13,386 bases of DNA from Spirochaeta sp. (GTDB lineage: Bacteria; Spirochaetota; Spirochaetia; UBA9216), in contig DMKD01000270.1 in the NCBI GenBank assembly GCA_003454605.1, positions 1-13,386 of the forward strand, given 5' to 3'. A program made the translations under genes and the position numbers. Of the stretch, positions 1-7,687 are shown in pieces. Under the pieces are notes generated by a model that was not told where the DNA came from, ran no database searches, and saw only the letters and a list, made by a program, of their open reading frames with translations. Position 1 is the first letter of the stretch, and every line of letters begins with the position of its first letter.

Positions 1-395
1 AGCGCCCATTCATTCAGGGCCTTTGGATTGTCTTTCCTGAACCGGTTTTCCAGTAGTATGAGGTCGTTTATAGATGAGGTCGCAATACAGGTGGATATGT
101 ACATTCTGATATACATCTTGCGGCTGCTGTTCTGCTGGAATATCTTCTGTTCAAGAAGAGTTTTCAAATCAATCCAGTTTTCAGTCTCAAGATATCCGAG
201 GATCTTTCGGTTGAAAAAGTAAAGAATGTTGATAAAAGCAAGAATTACGATAAAAATCAGTGCTATCCACCAGCTGCTCTGCCAGAACTGCAGTGCATAA
301 TCTCCACCAAGCATAAAAGCAGGAAGCAGAAATATCATGAGGAACGAAAAAATGATTAGAATGTTAAATGACAGAAAAATTATCTTAAATTTCAA
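1..395 (-). CDS. Membrane-anchored protein, N-terminal part (C-terminus outside window)
   Basis: The reading frame stays open for 131 codons to the window edge. I chose TTG at 395 because an in-frame TAG lies directly upstream and GGAG sits 8 bases before it; the first in-frame ATG would cut into the first hydrophobic segment. The protein begins LKFKIIFLSF and has two hydrophobic segments, about residues 4-29 and 40-60. These are followed by a soluble, charged, helical part (LETENWIDLKTLLEQKIF...). The layout suggests two membrane helices with a cytoplasmic helical-repeat domain. It resembles, from memory, spirochaetal membrane proteins with TPR-like repeats, but I cannot confirm this and no function is assigned. 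It is transcribed divergently from the HD-GYP gene. Confidence 0.7.
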   Translation of the reverse strand, partial: MKFKIIFLSFNILIIFSFLMIFLLPAFMLGGDYALQFWQSSWWIALIFIVILAFINILYFFNRKILGYLETENWIDLKTLLEQKIFQQNSSRKMYIRMYISTCIATSSINDLILLENRFRKDNPKALNEWA

Positions 396-448
396 CTAGA
401 ATACTCCAATAATATAAGAAGGGCTATTCATTTTATTGCAGGCTCCGC

Positions 449-477
449 AGGACAATATGTAATTTATACAGTATACT
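449..477 (+). promoter_or_regulatory. Candidate promoter for the HD-GYP-like gene
   Basis: AGGACA (449-454, 4 of 6 against TTGACA), a 17-base spacer, and TATACT (472-477, 5 of 6 against TATAAT). The start of transcription would be near 484, leaving a leader of about 60 bases before the ATG at 544. Confidence 0.4.
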
Positions 478-502
478 TGAAGATGCAAGGCCTGTGGTTT
501 TG

Positions 503-531
503 ATATTACTTTAATATTATGATGGGGTCAA
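503..531 (-). promoter_or_regulatory. Candidate promoter for the leftward membrane-protein gene
   Basis: On the minus strand TTGACC (526-531) is followed after 17 bases by TAATAT (503-508). The -35 matches 5 of 6 and the -10 4 of 6. It would give a leader of about 100 bases. It lies back to back with the rightward promoter and overlaps the ribosome binding site region of the HD-GYP gene. It is a pattern match only. Confidence 0.3.
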
Positions 532-543
532 CGAGGAAGTTTG

Positions 544-1701
544 ATGAACGAAATATCAGTCGAAAATATGCCTAATCAGGCATTCAGCTCAGAACATCTC
601 TATCTTGATGACGATTACATACTTATCTGCCCTGAAACACCAGTGCTTCCGGGACTGCGCAGAAGATTATACGACTGGAGTTTCAAATCGGTTCATGCTC
701 AAGGAACGCCTGAGTTCACCGAGATTATAAGCAGTGGTGATGCTGAAGGAATTCTGCTGAAGAAAAGCGGTGGTGAATCGGAACAGGAAAATGAAGCTGC
801 CGATTTTTTTGAAAATCTCTGTAAATTCGTCGATAAGCTTTTTCAATCCTATAAAGAAGGCAATGGAATTAAACTCAATATCATATCTGATCAGGTGAAA
901 AAACTCCTTCAGATGACCAAGACTCATAAGCCGTTTCTTTTGAATCTCTCCGAATATGAATCTAACGAAATAGACTACGGCGTATCTCAGTCGGTCAAAA
1001 CAGCTATTCTTGCAATTGCAATGAGCGACACCCTTAAACTACCGGCACATAAACAGATCGAACTCGGCCTTGCCGCAATTCTACACAGAATCGGTTCGAT
1101 GCAGATTCCGCATGATCTATTCTACTCCAACCAGACCCTCACTCCCGAGCAGAAGAAAAGTATTACACTGTTTCCTGTTCTCGGCTTCAGATCATTAAAG
1201 GCGGCTGAGTTCCCGCTGTCGGTTGCCTTAGCGGTTCTTGAACATAGAGAGAATGTTGACGGGTCCGGATATCCCCGGGGGATAACAGGTGATAAGATCA
1301 GCCTTTATGGAAAGCTCATTTCGGTAGCAAGTTCATACTGCGCGACCGTCTCCAAACGGCCGTTCCGCGATAATGTCGACGGACACTCAGGCATGCTCGA
1401 ACTGATAAAAGACAAAGGCCGCAAATACGATGAGAAGGTGCTTCGCGTCCTGCTCCTCACCCTCACGGTCTACCCCATCGGCACCTATTTAAAGATGACT
1501 GACGGATCGATAGGCATCGTGAACGAAACTAACTCAGCGGAACCTAAATTTCCGGTTCTGAAAATGATATTTGATGCAAGCGGCACATATTATGCCGATG
1601 CTCCGATTCTTCATACAGGAGAAGAAGACGATATTCAGATTTCAGCTGCGCTTAGCCGCAATGAAGTAGAAACTTTAATGGCAAAACTTCCGAACAGCTG
1701 A
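544..1701 (+). CDS. Degenerate HD-GYP domain protein, probably not catalytic
   Basis: The 385-aa protein starts at ATG 544, with GAGGA 6 bases upstream; TTG 541 would be too close to that site. Residues 1-130 are an unrecognised N-terminal part. About 140-310 match the HD-GYP domain, which normally degrades cyclic di-GMP: HRIGSMQIP at 181-189, DGSGYPRGITG at 239-249, and a KRPFRD-type segment. The C-terminal YPIGTYLKMTDGSIGIV segment is typical of HD-GYP proteins. Most metal ligands are missing: the HD pair is H181-R182, the HDIGK lysine is S185, the usual HP histidine is F210, the HHE motif is H234-R235-E236, and the late aspartate is S263. I infer a sensory or scaffold role rather than phosphodiesterase activity. 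No terminator is seen directly after the stop. The family assignment is firm; the loss of activity is inferred. Confidence 0.85.
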   Translation: MNEISVENMPNQAFSSEHLYLDDDYILICPETPVLPGLRRRLYDWSFKSVHAQGTPEFTEIISSGDAEGILLKKSGGESEQENEAADFFENLCKFVDKLFQSYKEGNGIKLNIISDQVKKLLQMTKTHKPFLLNLSEYESNEIDYGVSQSVKTAILAIAMSDTLKLPAHKQIELGLAAILHRIGSMQIPHDLFYSNQTLTPEQKKSITLFPVLGFRSLKAAEFPLSVALAVLEHRENVDGSGYPRGITGDKISLYGKLISVASSYCATVSKRPFRDNVDGHSGMLELIKDKGRKYDEKVLRVLLLTLTVYPIGTYLKMTDGSIGIVNETNSAEPKFPVLKMIFDASGTYYADAPILHTGEEDDIQISAALSRNEVETLMAKLPNS

Positions 1702-1752
1702 TAAAAAATTAATTTGCATTTTGGTTTTATTACAACTTTGTCATTATGCATG

Positions 1753-1890
1753 CCTGATTCTGAAGGCACCTGTATGCCGCCGCTGCGGGGCCCGCGGGCG
1801 GTGCAGAACGTCCGAGTCTTCTCGGCAGTTCTGTACAGCACGAGGGTGCAGCAAGGGCTGTTGCAGCATTATTTCGCCTTCAGAATCAGG
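1753..1890. repeat. 138-base structured element closed by a perfect 15-bp inverted repeat
   Basis: CCTGATTCTGAAGGC (1753-1767) is the exact reverse complement of 1876-1890. The interior is much richer in GC than its flanks and can fold further: 1776-1781 pairs with 1797-1802 and encloses a GCGG/CCGC stem; 1801-1809 pairs with 1828-1836 (9 bp, one G-U), capped by CCGAG/CTCGG (1812-1816/1821-1825); and CAGC/GCTG pairs at 1849-1852/1857-1860. No ribosome binding site with a convincing reading frame lies inside. It could be a structured RNA, part of the 3' end of the upstream gene, or a small non-autonomous repeat element. I see no flanking target-site duplication and no match to signature sequences of RNase P RNA, SRP RNA or tmRNA. 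Confidence 0.65.
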
Positions 1891-1907
1891 ATTAGAATAA
1901 AAAACCG

Positions 1908-1936
1908 TTGACAGATTCACGGCTTTAAATTAGCCT
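1908..1936 (+). promoter_or_regulatory. Candidate promoter for the 315-aa hypothetical gene
   Basis: A perfect TTGACA (1908-1913) is followed after 17 bases by TAGCCT (1931-1936), a weak -10 with 3 of 6 matches. The predicted transcript start is about 33 bases before the TTG start codon. It lies just past the structured element. Confidence 0.4.
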
Positions 1937-1975
1937 GTATCTTCCTGATAAACAACACCAGAGAGGTTCTCTAAT

Positions 1976-2923
1976 TTGATCACAACAGGTGCTGCAGATG
2001 CAGTCTCTTTGAATACTATATTTCCATCAACCGCCGTCAGTGACGCCTTTGAAGCAGTCACAAACGGAATGCACAACCCTGAAGCCCTCGCACAGCTTGC
2101 AGCCGAAGGAGCAGATGCTGCCGAATGGGTGAACATGATTAACGCAATAAGAGCATTCTACAACCAGGATTTTGCCCTCATGAATGAACTGCTGAATACC
2201 GTCCCCGACGAATGCACAGCCGGCAGTCTGAAGGGAATCCTCGGCATGATGTCGGGAACAGTCCCTGCAGCCGGCAAACTCAGCTATCACGAAGAAAAAC
2301 TGGTAAAGAGGGTGACCGAAGACAGCCGCTTTCTCTCATCTGCAATCGGGCAGCTGATGGAGAGCATAGAGTACGGTGAAGAACTCTTCATAGAGACTGT
2401 TTCACTTCTTATCAAAGAGGTTAAAAAGAGTCCCTCAGCTGCCGAGCGACTGGCGCTATGGAGCTTTAAAACATGCATAGACAATAATTTTGATGATGAA
2501 GCGCTTGCTGATAACATCATCATGCTGTTCGGTCAGGCTGAAGGGCTGCGGCTTATCGGACTGTCTCTGCTTGAAACAGAACCCGAATCGGCGTTGATAT
2601 GCTTCACCCGCTCCCTTATCAAACGCCTCGTCGACCGAATGACCGGCCGGGAAGAGGCTGCCGCCTTCCTTGAGATTATCGGTGCGCTTATTTCAGTCTG
2701 CCGGACCGATGCTCCGGTGCTCCTCGATATAAGTGAGATACTCACAATGCTGGAATCGGAGCTTGTACTTTTCTTTACGTTGGACGAACTGCCGGAGTAT
2801 CCCGAACCCGCCATGAGGGTTTCCGTAATGCTCGAATCACTCATCGGTAGCGGAACGGATAATCTGTCGGCAATAGAACACAAAGCAGAGATCGGCGAAG
2901 CAATTCAGCTTGAACTCTTTTAA
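1976..2923 (+). CDS. Unrecognised acidic helical protein with C-terminal QLELF
   Basis: The 315-aa protein starts at TTG 1976, with AGAGG 9 bases upstream; the next methionine is residue 32, and coding character begins before it. The sequence is predicted almost wholly alpha-helical, rich in Ala, Leu and Glu, with no signal peptide or membrane segment, so it is probably cytoplasmic. Helix-turn-helix-like units recur throughout, which suggests a helical-repeat scaffold. The last five residues, QLELF, match the bacterial sliding-clamp binding pattern (consensus QL[SD]LF), which is usually found at a terminus or in a loop of clamp clients. I do not recognise the family. Only 24 bases separate it from the next small gene, so the two are probably co-transcribed. 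Confidence 0.7.
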   Translation: MITTGAADAVSLNTIFPSTAVSDAFEAVTNGMHNPEALAQLAAEGADAAEWVNMINAIRAFYNQDFALMNELLNTVPDECTAGSLKGILGMMSGTVPAAGKLSYHEEKLVKRVTEDSRFLSSAIGQLMESIEYGEELFIETVSLLIKEVKKSPSAAERLALWSFKTCIDNNFDDEALADNIIMLFGQAEGLRLIGLSLLETEPESALICFTRSLIKRLVDRMTGREEAAAFLEIIGALISVCRTDAPVLLDISEILTMLESELVLFFTLDELPEYPEPAMRVSVMLESLIGSGTDNLSAIEHKAEIGEAIQLELF

Positions 2924-2947
2924 CAAGAATTCAATATAGGAATAAGA

Positions 2948-3145
2948 ATGCATTATAACGATTTGAAAAAAATAGCCGCAGGCTCTGAAGAGGACTTCAC
3001 AACCGTAAATGAATCAGTGAAAAAACTGCTGTCACCCCGCCCCCTTAACCGTCCGGAAGATCTCGTGGAGATGATTTCAGCACGGTTCCGCTATACCGGG
3101 CCGGGAAAATGGGTAAAGATTCTGAAGGAGGCCGATAAAGGCTAA
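2948..3145 (+). CDS. Small unrecognised basic protein (65 aa)
   Basis: An ATG start with a weak TAGG 7 bases upstream lies 24 bases after the helical protein's stop. The protein (MHYNDLKKIAAGSEEDFTT...) is mixed-charge, likely helical, and has an SPRPLNRPEDLVEMISARFRY stretch that could form a short binding helix. It has no membrane segment, signal or cysteine. Its position and in-phase spacing suggest an operon partner of the preceding gene. I recognise no family. It is long enough and ordered enough in composition to be a real gene, but short size limits certainty. Confidence 0.55.
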   Translation: MHYNDLKKIAAGSEEDFTTVNESVKKLLSPRPLNRPEDLVEMISARFRYTGPGKWVKILKEADKG

Positions 3146-3169
3146 TACAGGCGAAAATTATTTTTCTGT

Positions 3170-3197
3170 TTGATTCCAGGCATTCTCCGACTATAAT
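3170..3197 (+). promoter_or_regulatory. Candidate promoter for the nucleoside kinase gene
   Basis: TTGATT (3170-3175), a 16-base spacer, and a perfect TATAAT (3192-3197). The -10 lies within a 12-base palindrome (3191-3202). A transcript from here would start near 3204, leaving only about 11 bases, with GGAGG at its very 5' end. Readthrough from the upstream genes is also possible, since no clear terminator separates them. Confidence 0.4.
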
Positions 3198-3214
3198 TAT
3201 AGGCGGAGGCATCA

Positions 3215-4873
3215 ATGAAAGATCTCAACGTACGATTCAGCGATGGAAACGAGATTACTGTAAGCTATGGTAAGGATATACTCTCAATACTCACAGAAAA
3301 TGGTCAACTGGACGGGATAGAATATCCTGTTACATCAGCCCTGGTGAACAATGAATTAGTCAGCCTGAGTTCGAGACTGAAGATCAATGCCGAGGTAAAA
3401 CCGGTGTTCCTGAACTCCGAAACCGGGGCAAGAGTTTATCGAAAAACCCTTACAGCAGTACTCGCGAAGGCATGCAGCAGTCTTTTCCCTGAACGCAGAC
3501 TTGTGGTCGGGCATTCATTAAGTACAGGATATGTCTGCTACTTTGACGGTCTGAACTCTGTGGATGGTGAAGACATTGATACAATTAGAGTTAAACTTCA
3601 TGAACTTGTTGATCAAAACCTCAAGATCGCCTATGAAAACATGTCCTATGCCGACGCCTGCAGGACATTTGAATCAAATGAATCCAAACGTCTTATTCTA
3701 AAGCACCGAAACGAATCAGCCATACCTGTCTACCACATCAAGAATTGGTTCGATCTTGCCTACGAGCCGCTTTTACCCGAAACCGGAATGCTTAAAAGTT
3801 TTGATCTTTTACCATATGAACCCGGTTTTATACTAAGATTCCCCCATGCCTTCTCTCCTGATAAAATTGAAACATTTGAAGACAATCATCTACTGAAATC
3901 GATCTACAATGAATATAAGGCCTGGGGAAAGATTCTCAATGTAAGCAGTGTCGGGAAATTAAACAATCTGGCTGACGGAAAAGATGTTAAAGATTTCATC
4001 AGGGTTGCAGAAGTCCTCCATGAGAAAAAACTTGCACAGATTTCAGATATGATAGCCGAACGCGGCAGAACGATAAAAGTAGTACTGATTGCCGGTCCTT
4101 CATCCTCAGGCAAGACGACATTCACCAAAAAACTTGCGATTCATCTCAAGGTGCTCGGTTACAACCCCCAGCTGATTTCACTCGACGACTACTATGTAGA
4201 CCGCGAAATGACCCCTCGGGATGAATTCGGGAATTGGGATTTCGAAGCTCTGGAGGCTATAGATATCCCGCAGCTGAATACCGATATGCTGAAGCTGTTT
4301 GACGGGGAAGAGGTAGAAATCCCATCATTCAATTTCAAAACCGGACTACGTGAATATAAAGGACATAAAATCCAGATGAAAAGCAGAAACATTCTGCTAA
4401 TCGAGGGAATACACGGTCTGAACGATAAGCTGACCGAGCGTATTCCAGCTGATCAGAAGTTCAAGATCTATATTTCTGCCTTAACCCAGCTCAATCTTGA
4501 CGACAACAATCGGATTGCCACAACCGATAACCGGCTGATTCGCCGAATCGTCCGCGATTTTCAGTTCCGCGGTTATGATGCCCTGCACACTCTGGGGATG
4601 TGGAAATCAGTAAAGCACGGTGAAAAGAAGAATATCTTCCCGTTCCAAAATAATGCGGATGCCGTATTTAACTCAGCTCTTGATTATGAATTAGCGGTAT
4701 TAAAGAATCTGGCGGTTCCTGTCTTGAAGGCTGTAAAACCATGGAATGCAGAATATGCCGAAGCAGCAAGACTGCTCTCGTTTTTAAACAACTTTATTAC
4801 AATAAGGCCTAAATATGTGCCTATGAACTCGATTCTACGCGAATTCATAGGCGATTCTGATTTCAAATATTAG
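3215..4873 (+). CDS. TGS-domain nucleoside (uridine) kinase
   Basis: The 552-aa protein starts at ATG 3215, with GGAGG 5 bases upstream. It would phosphorylate a nucleoside, probably uridine or cytidine, in the cytoplasm for pyrimidine salvage. Residues 1-65 resemble a TGS domain. About 70-240 resemble the editing (SAD) domain of threonyl-tRNA synthetase (GHSLSTGYVCYF at 99-110), but the segment WFDLAYEPLLPETG lacks the Cys and His usually seen there, so editing is unlikely. From about 285 onward is the uridine kinase/phosphoribulokinase P-loop domain: Walker A GPSSSGKTT at 294-302, DDYYVDREMTP from 324, LLIEGIHGLN, and RLIRRIVRDFQFRG. This TGS-SAD-kinase architecture and length match a known bacterial family annotated as nucleoside kinase or uridine kinase-like. 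The exact substrate is not established by sequence. Its stop codon overlaps that of the convergent DUF2807 gene. Confidence 0.88.
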   Translation: MKDLNVRFSDGNEITVSYGKDILSILTENGQLDGIEYPVTSALVNNELVSLSSRLKINAEVKPVFLNSETGARVYRKTLTAVLAKACSSLFPERRLVVGHSLSTGYVCYFDGLNSVDGEDIDTIRVKLHELVDQNLKIAYENMSYADACRTFESNESKRLILKHRNESAIPVYHIKNWFDLAYEPLLPETGMLKSFDLLPYEPGFILRFPHAFSPDKIETFEDNHLLKSIYNEYKAWGKILNVSSVGKLNNLADGKDVKDFIRVAEVLHEKKLAQISDMIAERGRTIKVVLIAGPSSSGKTTFTKKLAIHLKVLGYNPQLISLDDYYVDREMTPRDEFGNWDFEALEAIDIPQLNTDMLKLFDGEEVEIPSFNFKTGLREYKGHKIQMKSRNILLIEGIHGLNDKLTERIPADQKFKIYISALTQLNLDDNNRIATTDNRLIRRIVRDFQFRGYDALHTLGMWKSVKHGEKKNIFPFQNNADAVFNSALDYELAVLKNLAVPVLKAVKPWNAEYAEAARLLSFLNNFITIRPKYVPMNSILREFIGDSDFKY

Positions 4874-5619
4874 TCGCTGCCGCCGTTCTTCATATACTCG
4901 ACGTTGGCAATCCCGTCTTCCCGAACCGTCATTCGGCTGACGGTGCCGGTATATTCAAGATGGGCAAGGCCCGATAAAGAACCTGACAGCTCACCGCCGT
5001 TCATATTCAGCATCACGTTGCCCGCTCCATCGATATTCACGTCGGCGCTAACGGTTTCGCTATCGTAGAAATCTACGTTTACTGCACCATTTGATTCAAT
5101 CTCAAGCATCTCAAAGCTGCAGTTTTCTCCGGTTATCTGCCCGGCTCCGTCAAGACTAAAGTCAAGTTTGCCGCCCTTGAAATCTTCAACATTGAGATTA
5201 ACAGCTCCGTCAACCTCAACAGTATCCAGATCCGGCATATATATCGTGGCAGACGCTCCGTGAAAATCTCCAAGGCTGCCGCTGTTCTTCATATCCATAC
5301 CCAGGTATAGACCGCCGCCGCGTTTTTCCACTTCCACCTCATCACGCGCTTCTTCGCTGTAATCAACAGTTACTCTGAACTCATCATCGGCAATGACAAG
5401 AACATCCCAGCCTCCGACTATTCTTATATCTGAAAAATCATCAATATCATACTCTTCGGTTATCATCGGACCGGAATTACCGGCAAAACTGAAACCGTCG
5501 CCGTCATTGGTGACAACAATATGCTCTGAAACCATTACTCTGAACCATACAGTCAGTATTATCATCAGTGCCGCTATTACAGCCAGCACAATCCAGACAA
5601 ATTTAGTTGAACCCTTCAT
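4870..5619 (-). CDS. Membrane-anchored DUF2807-like beta-repeat protein
   Basis: The 249-aa protein starts at ATG 5619, one base overlapping the GntR stop (TAATG), with AGGAG 6-7 bases upstream. Residues 7-28 form one hydrophobic segment, acting as a signal anchor, and the rest should lie outside the cytoplasm. The body carries repeated units near VDGAVNLNV, LDGAGQITG, SNGAVNVDF, IDGAGNVML, LSGLAHLEY and EDGIANVEY. This is the pattern of the DUF2807 (GIN-type, putative auto-transporter head) beta-solenoid. It is acidic and Gly/Asp-rich. DUF2807 proteins often sit beside small ABC transporter operons with GntR regulators, which fits here. Function is unknown; an envelope role is inferred. Confidence 0.8.
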   Translation of the reverse strand: MKGSTKFVWIVLAVIAALMIILTVWFRVMVSEHIVVTNDGDGFSFAGNSGPMITEEYDIDDFSDIRIVGGWDVLVIADDEFRVTVDYSEEARDEVEVEKRGGGLYLGMDMKNSGSLGDFHGASATIYMPDLDTVEVDGAVNLNVEDFKGGKLDFSLDGAGQITGENCSFEMLEIESNGAVNVDFYDSETVSADVNIDGAGNVMLNMNGGELSGSLSGLAHLEYTGTVSRMTVREDGIANVEYMKNGGSD

Positions 5620-5990
5620 TATGCGCTCCTTTCGCTCTGGTACTCATCGTACATGACCTTCAATGAGTCGAAATCTATCTTCAGCATCTCCAGAATCCTG
5701 AAAAAATACGGAAGTTCCTTTCTTATAAAATCCTCTTTTTTGAGAGTCATAACTTTATCCATTGAATCTTCTCCTACAAAATATCCGATTCCTCTTTTGT
5801 TGTAGATTATGCCTTCATCCTGAAGATAGGCATAAGCCCGCATCACGGTATTAGGATTAACTTCTATATCAACCGCAAACTCCCTGACCGACGCAATACG
5901 GTCACCTTCTTTCCATTCGCCTTTCAAAATATTTTCACTGATGTAATCCGCTATCTGCAGATATATTGCTTTGCCGTCCTTAAACTCCAT
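5619..5990 (-). CDS. GntR-family transcriptional regulator, YtrA type
   Basis: The 123-aa protein starts at ATG 5990, with AGGAGG upstream, overlapping the membrane-protein gene by 11 bases. Residues 5-72 form the GntR winged helix-turn-helix (YLQIADYISENILKGEWKEGDRIASVREFA, then NPNTVMRAYAYLQDEGII, and the wing RGIGYFV). The C-terminal part is only about 50 residues and helical, which marks the small YtrA subfamily rather than the FadR, HutC or MocR types, which have larger effector domains. YtrA-type regulators normally repress their own ABC-transporter operon. The inverted repeat at 7732-7755 in front of this operon is a fitting operator. An inducing signal cannot be read from the sequence. 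Confidence 0.88.
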   Translation of the reverse strand: MEFKDGKAIYLQIADYISENILKGEWKEGDRIASVREFAVDIEVNPNTVMRAYAYLQDEGIIYNKRGIGYFVGEDSMDKVMTLKKEDFIRKELPYFFRILEMLKIDFDSLKVMYDEYQSERSA

Positions 5991-6780
5991 CTTTCACCTC
6001 CACCTCACGCAGCTTCAGCCATGCGCCAAACCAGCAGACCGGAGCGAGCAGACCGAAATAAACAATCTTCAAAATATAGAATGAGCTTGTTCCCAATGCT
6101 TCAAGACCTTCCGTGTCGAATCCGCTGTTAAAGTTATAGCTGATATCGAAATTGCCCCTGACAAGCGGCCAGAAATAGTCGTTAAAAACCAGCCATACTA
6201 TCAGTGTTGACAGAATTGATATGATGGATGAAAAAACAACCAGCGCTATAATAGTTTTGATAAAATTATTACTTTTAAACCATGCAGCTCCAAGAATAAA
6301 AACAGATACTGCTATGATGTAATGTCCGAACATTTCCCAGACTGCAGGATCAGCAATATTGAATACCGGAAAATACTCGCCTAAAAACAATCTTATTATC
6401 AGCAGGCCTATGAGGTTCATGAGCCAATACAGTATGATTGAAACAACCGGCACCACCACTGAATAAAGCAGCAGTTTCTCTATAAACTTCTCAAGCGTCG
6501 ATGCCGGAAGCATCAGCCAGTCATGATTCAGCAGTTTTTTATGAGCCGCTTTGAAGGCTGTACTTGCAAAGATAAAGCCGAATACAAACAGAAGCAGACT
6601 TACAAAAACGTAGTGAATCTCATAACTGAGGGTATCCACCTTCGATACAAGCACCATTATCAACAAAAAAACGCCGAGGGCAGCTCCTATTGTAATCAGA
6701 TGCTCCTTCCATTTGCTGTTGAAATCACGTTTGAACAGATACCAGATTCTTATTGGATTGAGATATCTTACTACATTCAT
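5980..6780 (-). CDS. ABC transporter membrane subunit (polytopic, ~6 helices)
   Basis: The 266-aa protein starts at ATG 6780 and shares ATGA with the ATPase stop; GGAGGTG lies just upstream. Hydrophobic segments occur near residues 29-47, 57-76, 103-131, 149-168, 172-199 and 235-256, consistent with six membrane helices. The loop DWLMLPASTLEKFIEKLL is shared, as I recall it, with ABC-2-like permeases in GntR/ABC operons. With the ATPase next to it, the pair would form a homodimeric or heteromeric ABC complex. Export or envelope-stress roles are known for the B. subtilis Ytr system, but substrate and direction cannot be inferred here. Confidence 0.78.
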   Translation of the reverse strand: MNVVRYLNPIRIWYLFKRDFNSKWKEHLITIGAALGVFLLIMVLVSKVDTLSYEIHYVFVSLLLFVFGFIFASTAFKAAHKKLLNHDWLMLPASTLEKFIEKLLLYSVVVPVVSIILYWLMNLIGLLIIRLFLGEYFPVFNIADPAVWEMFGHYIIAVSVFILGAAWFKSNNFIKTIIALVVFSSIISILSTLIVWLVFNDYFWPLVRGNFDISYNFNSGFDTEGLEALGTSSFYILKIVYFGLLAPVCWFGAWLKLREVEVKDGV

Positions 6781-7616
6781 TTTACACCTCCGTTGATAAT
6801 TTCATTCAATCCCCTGCCCTTGGCGACAGCCATGTTGAACAGGAACTCCAGGTCCACTGCCCTGCTGTCCGACTCCTTCCTGCTGTATGCTGTAAGATAT
6901 CCGCCGAGCACCTTTTCATAGTAAAGGACATCTTCTCCGGAAGGTTCGCTATCGTCCAGCAAAAACGAGATGCTCTCACTTATCTCTTCCATACTGTGAT
7001 TAAAGATAATTTTCCCTTCTTCAACAATTACTATAGGGTCAATCAGGTTTTCCATATCACGGACCTGATGTGTCGATATCAGGATTATCCTTTCATCGGA
7101 GGCTCCCGCAGCCGCGAGCCGTCTGAACTGACTCTTTGACGGAATATCCAATCCGTTTGTGGGTTCATCGAGCAGAAGGATACTCGACCAAGTAGCAAGA
7201 CCGAAAGAAATCATGAACTTCTTCCGCTGACCGTATGACATCGAACCGAGTTTACTGCCGGGATAAATCTCAAACTCTTCCGCACATTTCTTAAAGAAAT
7301 CCATACTGAACTTTGGGTAAAACGGTGAGTATGAGTCAACATACTGGCTGCCCGTCATAGATGGAAGATCAAATTCTTCCGGCAGATAATAGATTTCAGA
7401 GAGCATCTCGGGGATGCGTTTTGAGGCCTCAAAGCCCATAGTCAGACATTCTCCACCCTGCGGAAAGAGCTCTCCGCTCATCAGCTTCAGCAGCGTTGTC
7501 TTTCCCGCCCCGTTTTTACCAAGCAGACCGTAGAGGCCCGGCTGAACCTTCAGGTTCAAATCATCAAATAAATTCTTTTTTGAATAATCAAAAGAAAGAT
7601 TCTTTACTTCAAGCAT
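6777..7616 (-). CDS. ABC transporter ATP-binding protein
   Basis: The protein has 279 residues from ATG 7616. The in-frame TTG at 7628 overlaps the GGAGG site itself (7622-7626), so ATG is preferred. Walker A GKNGAGKTT is at 33-41, a signature of MSYGQ at 126-130 (in place of LSGGQ), Walker B LLLDEPTNGLD at 147-157, and the switch histidine H183 (ISTHQ). All catalytic elements are present, so it should hydrolyse ATP and drive the adjacent membrane protein. The C-terminal 80 residues are a variable extension. It is the first gene of the operon, whose genes overlap throughout, and follows a 5' leader with three hairpins. Confidence 0.93.
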   Translation of the reverse strand: MLEVKNLSFDYSKKNLFDDLNLKVQPGLYGLLGKNGAGKTTLLKLMSGELFPQGGECLTMGFEASKRIPEMLSEIYYLPEEFDLPSMTGSQYVDSYSPFYPKFSMDFFKKCAEEFEIYPGSKLGSMSYGQRKKFMISFGLATWSSILLLDEPTNGLDIPSKSQFRRLAAAGASDERIILISTHQVRDMENLIDPIVIVEEGKIIFNHSMEEISESISFLLDDSEPSGEDVLYYEKVLGGYLTAYSRKESDSRAVDLEFLFNMAVAKGRGLNEIINGGVK

Positions 7617-7636
7617 ATTTTCCTCCAATCAAATTT

Positions 7637-7654
7637 ACCTGCATGGAAGCAGGT
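7637..7654. repeat. Hairpin with loop TTCCAT (minus strand), nearest the ABC start
   Basis: The 6-bp stem ACCTGC/GCAGGT encloses a 6-base loop, ATGGAA on the plus strand and TTCCAT on the transcribed strand. It ends 10 bases before the GGAGG of the ABC ATPase gene. Confidence 0.6.
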
Positions 7655-7663
7655 TTCGGAAGT

Positions 7664-7685
7664 GAAGTTTGCTGCAGCAAACTTC
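7664..7685. repeat. 22-base perfect palindrome in the ABC operon leader
   Basis: Perfect palindrome with arms GAAGTTTGCTG and CAGCAAACTTC. In RNA it would form a stem of about 9 bp with a 4-base loop. As DNA it could instead be a dimeric protein site. It sits between the two hairpins with matching loops. Confidence 0.6.
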
Positions 7686-7687
7686 TT

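Noticed and set aside
1753..1890. Integron attC site or insertion sequence ends
   Set aside because: No GTTRRRY/RYYYAAC core sites, no transposase frame, and no flanking target duplication are visible.
1714..1911. 65-codon plus frame and overlapping minus frame through the structured element
   Set aside because: The composition follows the hairpin sequence, there is no ribosome binding site, and the frame has no recognisable protein character. The RNA/DNA structure explains the region better.
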